6,964 nt of DNA from JAWXBT01 sp964523015 (GCA_964523015.1 CAZFXN010000085.1:1-6964); one strand, 5' to 3'. Shown: positions 1 to 6,011, numbered from the stretch's first letter. The notes: generated from the sequence alone by a model not told the origin. Made by a program: numbers and translations.

Positions 1-121
1 AGTGAAAAACAAAAAATACCACTTAGGATCATGATCAGCGCTAGTTTGCGATGACATCTAAACCTACCTCCAGCCTGGCTAGGCAAAAACTCATACTTCT
101 TCGGTACTTAGAAAATGTTAA
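1..121 (+). other. Frame-scattered remnant of the N-terminal half of the LysZ/ArgB-like kinase
   Basis: No frame is open through this stretch. Pieces resembling the middle of amino-acid kinases of the LysZ/ArgB type nevertheless occur in the right order. Frame 1 at 10-33 reads QKIPLRIM. Frame 2 at 38-58 reads ALVCDDI, like the conserved (R)DD before a Thr/Ser-Gly. Frame 3 at 102-122 reads LRYLENVN, like the family's G-x-(V/L)-E-x-V-N. Stops fall at 32, 52, 59, 80, 109, 119 and 123 in the various frames. About 45 bases (59-102) between the DDI and LENVN pieces have no counterpart in the family as I know it, which suggests an insertion as well as frameshifts. The rest of the N-terminus lies beyond the left edge. 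The matches are short and aligned by eye from family knowledge, so the claim is moderate. Confidence 0.4.
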
Positions 122-517
122 TTGATTTTCCTATCCCTTATCCCTCTTCTTTTGGATAACGGGTACCTCCCCGTTCTTACTGTCCCGATTGCAGATGAAA
201 ACGGTATTGCAATTAATTCTGAAAATGACGATATAGTGGGGTGTCTTCAGCAGGAGTTTCATTCCAAACAGGTTATCCATTTAATTGAGGCCTCTGGTTT
301 ACTAAGTGATAGCCGAGATCCAGAGTCGGTCTTGAAGAGACTCTCCCGCGAAGAGCTGAGCGACCGTGAGCAGATTGCGAGCGGCAGAATAAGGAGAAAG
401 TTATTGGCGATAAAAAGGCTTTTCGATAATGGAGCAGAGGAAGTCGTTATCGCAGATGGACGGGGTCCGAACCCGATCCGAGATGCAATTGAAGGTAAAG
501 GAACGGTGATTCGATGA
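122..517 (+). pseudogene. lysZ: C-terminal half of a [LysW]-aminoadipate/acetylglutamate-type kinase, 5' part broken
   Basis: This encodes the ATP-binding C-terminal half of an amino-acid kinase (ArgB/LysZ family), which phosphorylates the side-chain carboxylate of an N-blocked glutamate or a LysW-carried aminoadipate/glutamate. Visible signatures are LLLDNGYLPVLT (about residues 9-20), an N-S-E-N-D-D segment where the family has N-x-D-G-D, ASGRIRRKLLA near residue 86 (family GRMKRK), and the terminal IADGR-x-x-NPI-x-x-A-x-x-GKGTVI. The open frame is only 131 codons against about 250-290 for the family. An in-frame TAA (119-121) directly precedes the first possible start, a TTG with no ribosome binding site. 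It therefore looks like the surviving end of a frameshifted gene, not an independent short protein. The stop overlaps the next gene's start (ATGA, 514-517), showing an originally coupled kinase-aminotransferase operon. The LysZ rather than ArgB label rests mainly on the LysJ-like neighbour. Confidence 0.68.
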
Positions 518-1677
518 CGCTCACACCTGAAATAGATAGTAGTAACGATCCGCACGAGCTTGCAGTATACCCCAAACGGGGTATTAACCTGGTTAGGGGC
601 GATAATGCATTAGTGTGGGACGATCAGGGTCGAGAGTATATAGACTGTATAGCTGGTCAGGGCAGCGCCAATATCGGACATGCGAATCCCTACGTTGTTA
701 AGGCAATTACTGAACAGGCTCGCACCCTGATCACGTGTCCAGGCATTTTTGGAAATGAAAAGCGGCGTGAGTTTCTTCGCAGACTTACTGAAATCGCACC
801 GTCAAGGTTACAGAGAGGATTTCTTTGTAATTCGGGAACTGAAGCAGTTGAGGCAGCGATGAAATTTGCTCGGATCTCAACTGGCCGCAGCGAGATTATC
901 TGCGCCACGAAGGCCTTTCACGGTCGAACATTCGGAGCTCTCTCAGCAACCTTTAATCCCAAGTATAGGGAGGGGTTTGAACCACTCCTGCCGGACGTTC
1001 ATCATGTGACTTTTAACAAGCTTGATAAATTGGAAGGTGCGGTCAGTGAGCGAACCGCGGCTGTTATGCTTGAGATTATACAGGGAGAGGGTGGGGTGAA
1101 TATTGGCACTCGTGAATTTTTATGCGGAGCGCAGGAGTTGTGTCGGAAGCGCGAAATAATATTAATCATTGATGAGATTCAAACGGGATTTGCGCGAACA
1201 GGGAAAATGTTTGCTTGCGAACACTTCGGGCTTAGTCCGGATCTGTTATGTTTAGCCAAATCTATAGCAGGGGGAGTTCCGATGGGGGCTGTTCTCTGTA
1301 GTGAGAAAATTAAGGTCGAGACTGGCAAGCACGGTAGCACATTTGGTGGCAACCCCCTCTGCTGTGCGGCTGGCCTCGCCACCTTGGACTTCATAAGAGA
1401 CAGCGATCTGGTGTCCGCCGCCCAAGCAAAGGGGGAATTGCTTCGATCTCTTCTGGTTGAAATTAAGACGGACAAGATCCGTGAGATTAGAAACCTCGGC
1501 TTAATGTTCGGGATTGAACTAAAAGAGAGGTCCCAACTGTACATCGAGGCTATGCTCAAACTTGGCGTCCTAGTGCTTCCAGCTGGCCCGACCGTACTTC
1601 GGCTCTTACCCCCGCTGACTATCGAGATCGAACAGTTAAAAAAGGTCTCCAGTGCTTTAAGTCAGGTACTTTCGTAA
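514..1677 (+). CDS. lysJ: [LysW]-lysine/ornithine or acetylornithine aminotransferase (PLP class III)
   Basis: This is a 387-residue, full-length class III PLP-dependent aminotransferase. It interconverts an omega-aldehyde and amine on a blocked intermediate (LysW-lysine/ornithine or N-acetylornithine) using glutamate, in the cytoplasm. Motifs in order: SGTEA at 107-111 (phosphate-binding region), AFHGRT at 134-139, EIIQGEGG at 187-194, DEIQTGFARTG at 220-230 with D220 contacting the PLP ring nitrogen, K249 in LAKSIAGG as the Schiff-base lysine, STFGGNP at 275-281, and AGPTVLRLLPPL at 357-368. The last motif and the IDCIAGQG start of the domain look more like Thermus-type LysJ than enteric ArgD, so the LysW route is preferred; argD is the alternative. 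The ATG overlaps the kinase stop by four bases, with a purine-rich stretch (aaagga, 497-502) upstream, so translation is probably coupled. No LysW gene is visible in the window, so the carrier assignment is inference. Confidence 0.88.
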   Translation: MTLTPEIDSSNDPHELAVYPKRGINLVRGDNALVWDDQGREYIDCIAGQGSANIGHANPYVVKAITEQARTLITCPGIFGNEKRREFLRRLTEIAPSRLQRGFLCNSGTEAVEAAMKFARISTGRSEIICATKAFHGRTFGALSATFNPKYREGFEPLLPDVHHVTFNKLDKLEGAVSERTAAVMLEIIQGEGGVNIGTREFLCGAQELCRKREIILIIDEIQTGFARTGKMFACEHFGLSPDLLCLAKSIAGGVPMGAVLCSEKIKVETGKHGSTFGGNPLCCAAGLATLDFIRDSDLVSAAQAKGELLRSLLVEIKTDKIREIRNLGLMFGIELKERSQLYIEAMLKLGVLVLPAGPTVLRLLPPLTIEIEQLKKVSSALSQVLS

Positions 1678-1706
1678 AAAACTTGGTTAACGGCTACCGG
1701 CTAATG
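1678..1706. other. Short convergent intergenic spacer
   Basis: Twenty-nine bases separate the plus-strand aminotransferase stop from the minus-strand glycosidase-like stop. I see no convincing stem followed by a T-run in either direction, so termination is either factor-dependent or lies inside one of the converging genes. Confidence 0.5.
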
Positions 1707-3944
1707 TCAGCTGCCATACTCCTGCTGAAGTTCAATGATGGCTTGGAGTTTCGGTGTCTGAGCTAAAGGTTGATTCTGATACTCCTGCAATCCCCAACTA
1801 CCCCATTTAGAATATACCCCGAATCTTCTGTAGAAAGCGAAAAGCTTTCCGCCATGTGCGAACCAGATGTCGAAGTATAACTTATAAAGATCTGCCATTC
1901 GCTGATCTTTATTGGCTGCCACGAAAAGCTTCGTAAGCTCAGCATTGTTTTCATTCCCCCAAACTCCTACCAAATGCTGGCCACCCTCGTATGCAACGAG
2001 CTTTAAAGAGTGTTGCGTTGCCCAGTTTTTATGCCCCTCAATCTGTGCACCTTTACTCAGCACCTCTATTTCAAGGGCATCCAACAAACCATCCAAACCT
2101 AGTGCGAGGGCTTCTTGGACTTTTGCTCCACTGCTGCCCCATGCTCCTCCAAAGTAGGGCGCTATAGCTACAGCATCGGAGTGTGCGGCTGTATCAGCAA
2201 ATGTCACCACTTGCTCAGTAGTCCATTGATTGCCAGCTTGGGTGGCGAGAACTCGTGAAATTCGATTCATCTGTCCAGCAAAAACCGTTTCGAATCTCTT
2301 AAACATCTCTGTGGACTTAAGGGCGTAATACCTTAGCTGTGCCTGAAAAGCATTTGAGCTTAAACCTAACGCCAGACCCTGCTCTTTAGCATATTGAGAT
2401 TGCATAAACTGAGAATTCCAAACCTCATTAGAATATTCAATGTAAGCGTAAAGTTCAGGATACAGGGTGTCTCGAATAATCTGTGCATACCCATCGATAT
2501 ACTGGGCAGTAGCGAGATGAGGCAAAGTGAACCAAGGATTAACTTTAAGAGTATTGGCTAATCGTACCATTATCTCCAGAGGCACACCTTTAGACGAAGT
2601 ATACCGTGCATCGGTCGGCTTTGCTCTGAGAGACCAATCAGAATGAGGATGATTGTTTATCCGGCCCCAATTCATAAAGCGTATTGTATCAAAGCTCGAG
2701 AGCGCTTTTAGGTAGTCGGGATCAAAATTCCTATCTTCGTAATGATCCTTAAAAGAAAGGCAGCTATCGCCCGTAGAGCAGTCACTGTTATTCTTACAGA
2801 ATCTTGCTTGATCGCTACTACAGCTCCCACCATCCCTAACTACGACTATATCTCTGATGTAGTTCGAAGGATTGGTGCTGGTAATATTTATTTGGATGCC
2901 ACAATGAGGACTAGCTGGACTTGACTGGAACACCACGTACCCAGGGGTGGATTCGGCTGGGAGGGTCTGAATTCCTCCAGAAAGTTGGAGAATTCCCTCT
3001 CCTTTGTACATTAGTGTATACTTACCTTGATAAAGACAGATCGGAAGATCCCAATTGATCAATGTTCGAGCTGTTTGTCCAGGGAGAAGTGAGGGGATCC
3101 AACCTTGAGAGTCTTTCGCCAGAGCTAAGCCGTTGTTCCAATCTCCGTTTGTGCCGCCGGAGATCCAATCGCGAGAAGCTTTCATCATATTTGTGAATGG
3201 GCTGGTGGCGGAAAAATCTTCCACTGGTTCAAGATTAATCCCAATTGGAGCCTTACCTTCTTTACTCGCACTATTTTGGCCATTAGTCAGCTGCACTACA
3301 AAAGGTGAGGTTGCAACAATTGAGAGGGTAGAGACGTCGAACTTGAAATATTGAACAACAGCCACGAGATCAAGCTTTAAGGTGCTCGCAATCGGACCCG
3401 GGATAAAAACTTGAATCTCAGATTCATTAATATACTGGTGCCAGACCTCCACTTTCACATTCGCTGTTGGCAGGAGAGCAAGTTTGGCTAAAGGCGAAAA
3501 TCCGAACCCCTTTAGAGTGGCGGTATAGTGTTTGGTTACCGGATTGAAGGGAAGCTGAGAGATCTCAACTGAAGTTGGAGAAGTAAATCCAAAGAAGGAA
3601 CCTGCAATAGTTTCATTTGCACCGATGCTCTTATAGTTGCCCAAACAGATGGCCCGATTAATTCTCAGTTCTTGTCGAGTTAAACCAAGTCTCCTTCTAA
3701 GCTTTGATACCTGCTTAGCTCGATTCTTGGATCTCTCAATCTTCAGCTTCAGATTTGCGATCTTTTTCTTGAATTGCTTCAAGGCTTTGGGTTTCTTCTC
3801 AGTACAGACCTCCTCTCCGGCAATACTTCTTATAAGCATTGCATCATCACTTTTATCTGATCCCTGAGCCTGTTGGGGGAGCCAGCCAAAAATCGATGTA
3901 ATAACTATAGAGAGTGCAAATCCAAACAACCTGATATTTCCCAT
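1707..3944 (-). CDS. Secreted modular protein with glycoside-hydrolase-like (clan GH-A type) domain
   Basis: This is a 745-residue exported protein of unknown substrate. Residues 1-28 form a signal peptide (R5, hydrophobic core 6-23, cleavage plausible after A-Q-G). Residues 49-98 are a very basic, Lys/Arg-rich coiled coil bracketed by C47 and C100. Residues 115-220 look like a beta-sandwich, perhaps an IPT/TIG-type domain. From about 230 to the end comes a probable TIM-barrel hydrolase: RFMNWG at 422-427, WFTLPH at 471-476, and YIEYSNEVWNS at 501-511, where N506-E507 is the Asn-Glu acid/base signature. LVAYEGG at 649-655 has E653 as likely nucleophile. A loop at 375-395 carries C375, C383, C389 and C395. 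Similar YxEYSNEVWN proteins are often labelled cellulose-binding or glycosyl-hydrolase-like. The start is at 3944 because an AGAAGG ribosome binding site lies five to six bases upstream and the signal peptide begins there. An upstream in-frame ATG at 4094 would add 50 residues in front of the signal peptide and is disfavoured. Confidence 0.82.
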   Translation of the reverse strand: MGNIRLFGFALSIVITSIFGWLPQQAQGSDKSDDAMLIRSIAGEEVCTEKKPKALKQFKKKIANLKLKIERSKNRAKQVSKLRRRLGLTRQELRINRAICLGNYKSIGANETIAGSFFGFTSPTSVEISQLPFNPVTKHYTATLKGFGFSPLAKLALLPTANVKVEVWHQYINESEIQVFIPGPIASTLKLDLVAVVQYFKFDVSTLSIVATSPFVVQLTNGQNSASKEGKAPIGINLEPVEDFSATSPFTNMMKASRDWISGGTNGDWNNGLALAKDSQGWIPSLLPGQTARTLINWDLPICLYQGKYTLMYKGEGILQLSGGIQTLPAESTPGYVVFQSSPASPHCGIQINITSTNPSNYIRDIVVVRDGGSCSSDQARFCKNNSDCSTGDSCLSFKDHYEDRNFDPDYLKALSSFDTIRFMNWGRINNHPHSDWSLRAKPTDARYTSSKGVPLEIMVRLANTLKVNPWFTLPHLATAQYIDGYAQIIRDTLYPELYAYIEYSNEVWNSQFMQSQYAKEQGLALGLSSNAFQAQLRYYALKSTEMFKRFETVFAGQMNRISRVLATQAGNQWTTEQVVTFADTAAHSDAVAIAPYFGGAWGSSGAKVQEALALGLDGLLDALEIEVLSKGAQIEGHKNWATQHSLKLVAYEGGQHLVGVWGNENNAELTKLFVAANKDQRMADLYKLYFDIWFAHGGKLFAFYRRFGVYSKWGSWGLQEYQNQPLAQTPKLQAIIELQQEYGS

Positions 3945-3949
3945 TTCTA

Positions 3950-3955
3950 CCTTCT
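3950..3955 (-). promoter_or_regulatory. Ribosome binding site deciding the start of the secreted hydrolase
   Basis: On the minus strand AGAAGG sits five bases before the ATG at 3944. The more distal in-frame ATG codons (4094 and the one at residue 37 of the longer frame) lack this and would bury the signal peptide. Confidence 0.7.
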
Positions 3956-3964
3956 CAATAAAAA

Positions 3965-3991
3965 TTGTTAGTCCTAAGCCGCCCATATAAT
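3965..3991 (+). promoter_or_regulatory. Possible sigma-70-like promoter reading into the structured gap
   Basis: A perfect TATAAT lies at 3986-3991, preceded by TTGTTA at 3965-3970 (four of six to TTGACA). The spacer is short at 15 bases. Predicted initiation is near 3998, just where the self-complementary region begins, which is why it is listed. It could drive either an independent RNA or a long leader of ctaB. The hexamer is AT-rich and also serves the minus-strand candidate, so the direction is uncertain. Confidence 0.35.
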
Positions 3992-4011
3992 TAGAAAAGG
4001 AGCGGTGCCGA
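3984..4011 (-). promoter_or_regulatory. Possible sigma-70-like promoter for the secreted hydrolase
   Basis: Read on the minus strand, TCGGCA (4011-4006, four of six to TTGACA) is separated by 16 bases from TATATG (3989-3984, four of six to TATAAT). This would start a transcript near 3977 with a leader of about 33 bases carrying the AGAAGG site. It is a by-eye match of modest strength and overlaps the oppositely directed candidate promoter. Confidence 0.3.
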
Positions 4012-4066
4012 CGATTCCCGGCCTTTGCATTGACGAAGATAAGGCAATGCTCGTGCCAGAGAGAGC

Positions 4067-4113
4067 CTGTTCTTGCTCGGGATTGGGAACCCAATCTGAC
4101 CGAAGCGAGACAG
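4067..4113 (+). other. Long bulged hairpin with a near-palindromic tip
   Basis: The paired arms, from base to tip, are CTGT/ACAG, CTTGC/GCGAG (one T-G wobble), TCGG/CCGA and GATTGG/CCAATC. They close on a four-base GAAC loop and give about 19 pairs, with bulges at T4071, A4104 and TGA 4097-4099. The tip read as DNA is GATTGGGAACCCAATC, seven-base perfect arms around AA. No T-run follows on either strand, so it is not an ordinary intrinsic terminator. It could be an RNA element, or the tip could be a dimeric-regulator operator. Confidence 0.55.
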
Positions 4114-4230
4114 CGACCTATAAGTAACCAATTAAACTGCTATGTCGGCCTTCAAACTCATCGAAGACTGCTTAAGAAAGTGAGCCGTTTGGTAACTGCG
4201 AGAATTTCATAGATGGTCGATGTAGTTAGC

Positions 4231-4379
4231 GAGCAGAGCCTCTCCCATAGATTCTTCAAAGTAAGGCGATTGTAGTTCTCAACACCGAGAAATTTAGGGC
4301 GCAGTACTCCTAGCTAACTCTTCTTTGCAGTGCTAGACTTTTGGAAGAATCGGTAGCGTCACCTATGAGAGGTCTGCTC
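4231..4379 (+). other. Two stacked long-range stems enclosing two small hairpins
   Basis: Outer stem: GAGCAGA (4231-4237) pairs with TCTGCTC (4373-4379), CCTCTC (4239-4244) with GAGAGG (4367-4372), and ATAG (4247-4250) with CTAT (4363-4366). Inner stem: ATTCTTC (4251-4257) pairs with GAAGAAT (4344-4350) and AAAGT (4258-4262) with ACTTT (4337-4341). That makes about 29 pairs, interrupted by small bulges and a 12-base loop (4351-4362) on the 3' side. Inside are TTCTC/GAGAA (4276-4291, loop AACACC) and CTAGC-TA-ACT/AGTGCTAG (4310-4336). The two arms run in register over about 30 bases across a gap of about 75, which is unlikely by chance. The 3' arm ends about 21 bases before the ctaB ribosome binding site. 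Confidence 0.55.
4341..4369 (+). promoter_or_regulatory. Weak alternative promoter just upstream of ctaB
   Basis: TTGGAA (4341-4346) and TATGAG (4364-4369) are each four of six to consensus with a 17-base spacer, and would start a transcript near 4376 with a short ctaB leader. The site lies wholly within the 3' arm of the long-range stem, so the same bases may instead be there for RNA pairing. Confidence 0.2.
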
Positions 4380-4400
4380 ACTGCGCTCATAAGAAGATCC

Positions 4401-4406
4401 GGAGGT
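4401..4406 (+). promoter_or_regulatory. Ribosome binding site of ctaB
   Basis: GGAGGT lies five bases before the ATG at 4412. It is the strongest ribosome binding site in the window and fixes the ctaB start. Confidence 0.8.
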
Positions 4407-4411
4407 TTGAT

Positions 4412-5359
4412 ATGAATACAGCCCCAAAACTCCCCTCGATAGAGGAAGGCCATGCTCACGATTGTGTAGCTTTGCCGGTCACCAAACTTAGAGGGGATAC
4501 CACTCAAACGACAGTGCGAGATTACCTTTCCATGACCAAGCCACGGATCGGACTTATGGTTCTGGTCGTTACTAGCACGGGCTACTTTTTGGCTAGTGGA
4601 GGATTTTTACCTGTCACCACCCTGTTTTTCACACTGTTAGGAACTTACTTGAGCTGTTGTGGCTCAGCCGTCCTCAATAACTTCATAGAGCGCGACAATG
4701 ACCGCAAAATGGAACGCACGAAGAATCGATCCCTACCAGCGGGGCGAATCAGCCCGGCGAACGCCTTGGCTTTTGGAGTGATTCTCGTCCTACTCGGCGT
4801 TGCGATCCTCGCCTTGCAAGTCAATCTACTTACTGCCTTTCTCGCCCTGCTCACTTCTTTTCTTTACGTCGTGGTTTATACCCCTCTAAAGAAGGTTTCT
4901 TGGTTAAACACCGCTGTAGGAGCAATTCCGGGTGCGCTACCACCAGTCGGAGGATGGGCAGCCGCTACCGGAGGTTTAGATATTGGTGCGTGGGTGCTGT
5001 TCAGTATCCTATTTATCTGGCAGCATCCGCACTTCTTTGCCATCGCTTGGATCTATCGCGAAGACTATCGCCGAGGGGGTTTAAAAATGCTGCCCTGTAT
5101 CGATGAAACCCGCACTTTTTCTCAAGTCCTTTTTCACTGCCTCTTGCTAATGCCGGTATCCCTCCTTCCTATCTACTTTGGAGCATCGGGAGGTGCATAC
5201 TTTTGGGGAGCTTTACTTCTCGGCACTCTTTTTTTATGGAGTGGGATTCGATTCATCGTAAATGCTACTCATCAGAGTGCTAAGAGATTACTGCATGCTT
5301 CCTTATTTTATCTACCGGGGCTCTTAATATTTGCAGTAATTGATCACTCACTCATTTAA
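4412..5359 (+). CDS. ctaB: Protoheme IX farnesyltransferase (heme O synthase)
   Basis: This 315-residue UbiA-family inner-membrane prenyltransferase attaches a farnesyl group to haem B to make haem O, which is then used directly or converted to haem A for terminal oxidases. After a soluble N-terminal extension of about 35 residues comes MTKPRIGLMV at 41-50. The allylic-diphosphate/Mg motif NNFIERDNDRKMERTKNRSL at 89-108 follows, with D95 and D97. Further motifs are YTPLKK at 156-161, GAIPGALPPVGGW at 170-182, and WQHPHFFAIAWIYREDYRRG at 203-222, the second signature. Hydrophobic spans near 47-62, 68-90, 117-135, 140-157, 190-203, 237-256, 262-280 and 297-311 fit the expected multi-pass fold. 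Length is close to the family norm of about 300. A GGAGGT site fixes the start. It heads the ctaB-sco-pyrE-ccmH run and has a 467-base, possibly structured, region upstream. cyoE is the name used in ubiquinol-oxidase operons. Confidence 0.95.
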   Translation: MNTAPKLPSIEEGHAHDCVALPVTKLRGDTTQTTVRDYLSMTKPRIGLMVLVVTSTGYFLASGGFLPVTTLFFTLLGTYLSCCGSAVLNNFIERDNDRKMERTKNRSLPAGRISPANALAFGVILVLLGVAILALQVNLLTAFLALLTSFLYVVVYTPLKKVSWLNTAVGAIPGALPPVGGWAAATGGLDIGAWVLFSILFIWQHPHFFAIAWIYREDYRRGGLKMLPCIDETRTFSQVLFHCLLLMPVSLLPIYFGASGGAYFWGALLLGTLFLWSGIRFIVNATHQSAKRLLHASLFYLPGLLIFAVIDHSLI

Positions 5360-5390
5360 CTGGTGTTGATTTTAGTGGAGCCTGTAGCTT

Positions 5391-6008
5391 ATGACCACAC
5401 GAAGTTCGCCTCTATTTCTCGCCATGATTGTGCCGGTTTTATTGATTGGTTTATACTTTACACTTCCCCTTCCTTCTGGTCAGAATCAGAGCAGCGAGTC
5501 AGAAGAACTCAGCTCTCTTTATCAATCTCTGGGAGAGGTTCCAGATTTCGAGTTTATATCAAGCAAAAAGAAACCTATTAAGTTTTCAGATTTTAACGGC
5601 AACCTGCGAGTGGTCAGCTTCTTTTTTACGAGCTGCCCTAGCATATGTCCCGTTATACAGAGTGGAATTCTTAAAGCTAAGAGTCATTTTAACAGTGACG
5701 ATCAAGTAACCTTTCTTTCAATTACAGTAGACCCAGAGAACGACACACCTACAGCGATGGAGGAGTTTGCTGACAAACTCGGAATAAGCGACCGTGATAA
5801 TTGGTTCTTTTTGCGGGGCGAGGAGAAGTACACAGAAGAGGTTATGGATCACGTCTTTAAAGTCGGATCTGGCCAACTACCAGATCAACACTCTACGCGA
5901 GTAATCGTAATCGATAAAGCAGGGGATGTTCGCTCTATGATTCAGGGAATGGATCCAGATTTCTCCGATCAACTTTTAAAGGTGTTAAACTACTTAAAAA
6001 CGAGTTAG
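5391..6008 (+). CDS. SCO1/SenC-family copper chaperone for cytochrome oxidase assembly
   Basis: This is a 205-residue protein with an N-terminal membrane anchor (about 7-25) and a periplasmic thioredoxin-like domain. The SCO hallmarks are all present: FFFTSCPSICPV at 77-88 with the copper-binding C82-x3-C86, the T-V-D-P-E-N-D-T-P strand at 112-120, and H167 in DQHSTRVIVID as the third copper ligand. Family members deliver copper to, or reduce the thiols of, the CuA site of cytochrome c oxidase subunit II. The start at 5391 is preceded at ten bases by GTGGAG, an acceptable but slightly distant ribosome binding site. It begins 31 bases after the ctaB stop, and pairing with ctaB is typical of oxidase assembly clusters. 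No oxidase subunit genes are present in the window. Confidence 0.94.
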   Translation: MTTRSSPLFLAMIVPVLLIGLYFTLPLPSGQNQSSESEELSSLYQSLGEVPDFEFISSKKKPIKFSDFNGNLRVVSFFFTSCPSICPVIQSGILKAKSHFNSDDQVTFLSITVDPENDTPTAMEEFADKLGISDRDNWFFLRGEEKYTEEVMDHVFKVGSGQLPDQHSTRVIVIDKAGDVRSMIQGMDPDFSDQLLKVLNYLKTS

Positions 6009-6011
6009 AGT

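Larger units (their letters stand above)
3998..4379 (+). ncRNA. Candidate structured RNA or long structured leader upstream of ctaB
   Basis: This non-coding stretch between divergent genes contains a succession of nested complementary arms. A small hairpin is possible at 4005-4023 (GCCG/CGGC around an eight-base loop), followed by GCATTG/CAATGC at 4027-4050. A bulged hairpin of about 19 pairs spans 4067-4113. A long-range stem pairs 4114-4131 with 4189-4219 (CGACC/GGTCG outside, AGTAACCAA/TTGGTAACT inside with one mismatch). A second long-range stem pairs 4231-4262 with 4337-4379. A TATAAT box precedes it. The few non-Watson-Crick pairs I found (T4074 with G4107, G4004 with T4024) are G-U in a plus-strand RNA and would be A-C on the minus strand, a slight hint of direction. 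I tested it against remembered hallmarks of tRNA, tmRNA, RNase P RNA and SRP RNA and found none. No coding frame here has a ribosome binding site. Confidence 0.4.

Noticed and set aside
1179..1559. A 126-codon open frame antisense to the aminotransferase, with other long antisense frames at 259-555 and 4645-4854.
   Set aside because: They are shadows of well-conserved genes on the other strand, with low-complexity translations and no start signals.
4004..4024. A tRNA T-arm-like GACGATTCCCGGCC element.
   Set aside because: The loop is not T-T-C-R-A in the right register, and no anticodon arm, D arm or acceptor stem can be assembled on either strand.
3945..4094. A 50-residue N-terminal extension of the minus-strand secreted protein from an upstream in-frame ATG at 4094.
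   Set aside because: It would place a charged segment ahead of an obvious signal peptide, it lacks a ribosome binding site, and its DNA overlaps the strong 4067-4113 hairpin. The ATG at 3944 has a good AGAAGG site.
4081..4096. The seven-base inverted repeat read as an intrinsic terminator.
   Set aside because: No T-run follows on either strand, and it lies near the start of, not after, transcription units.
4030..4275. Small plus-strand open frames in the gap, including a 60-codon frame ending at 4212 and a 20-codon frame from 4213.
   Set aside because: None has a ribosome binding site, hydrophobic or conserved pattern, and their bases are accounted for by the complementary arms.
3970..4380. 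RNase P RNA, tmRNA or SRP RNA gene in the ctaB upstream gap.
   Set aside because: The hallmark strings I would expect (GAGGAAAGUCC with ACAGAA for RNase P, the tRNA-like CCA end for tmRNA, the GGAAG tetraloop region for SRP) are not present in the expected arrangement. A GGCTTA on the minus strand near 3975-3980 is isolated.
4310..4507. A 65-codon minus-strand open frame overlapping the ctaB start.
   Set aside because: It resembles no family, lies antisense to well-supported ctaB coding sequence, and has no ribosome binding site.
5363..5709. Alternative plus-strand frames at 5363-5581 and 5446-5709 overlapping the sco gene.
   Set aside because: The sco frame carries every family motif; the alternatives are out-of-frame readings of the same DNA.
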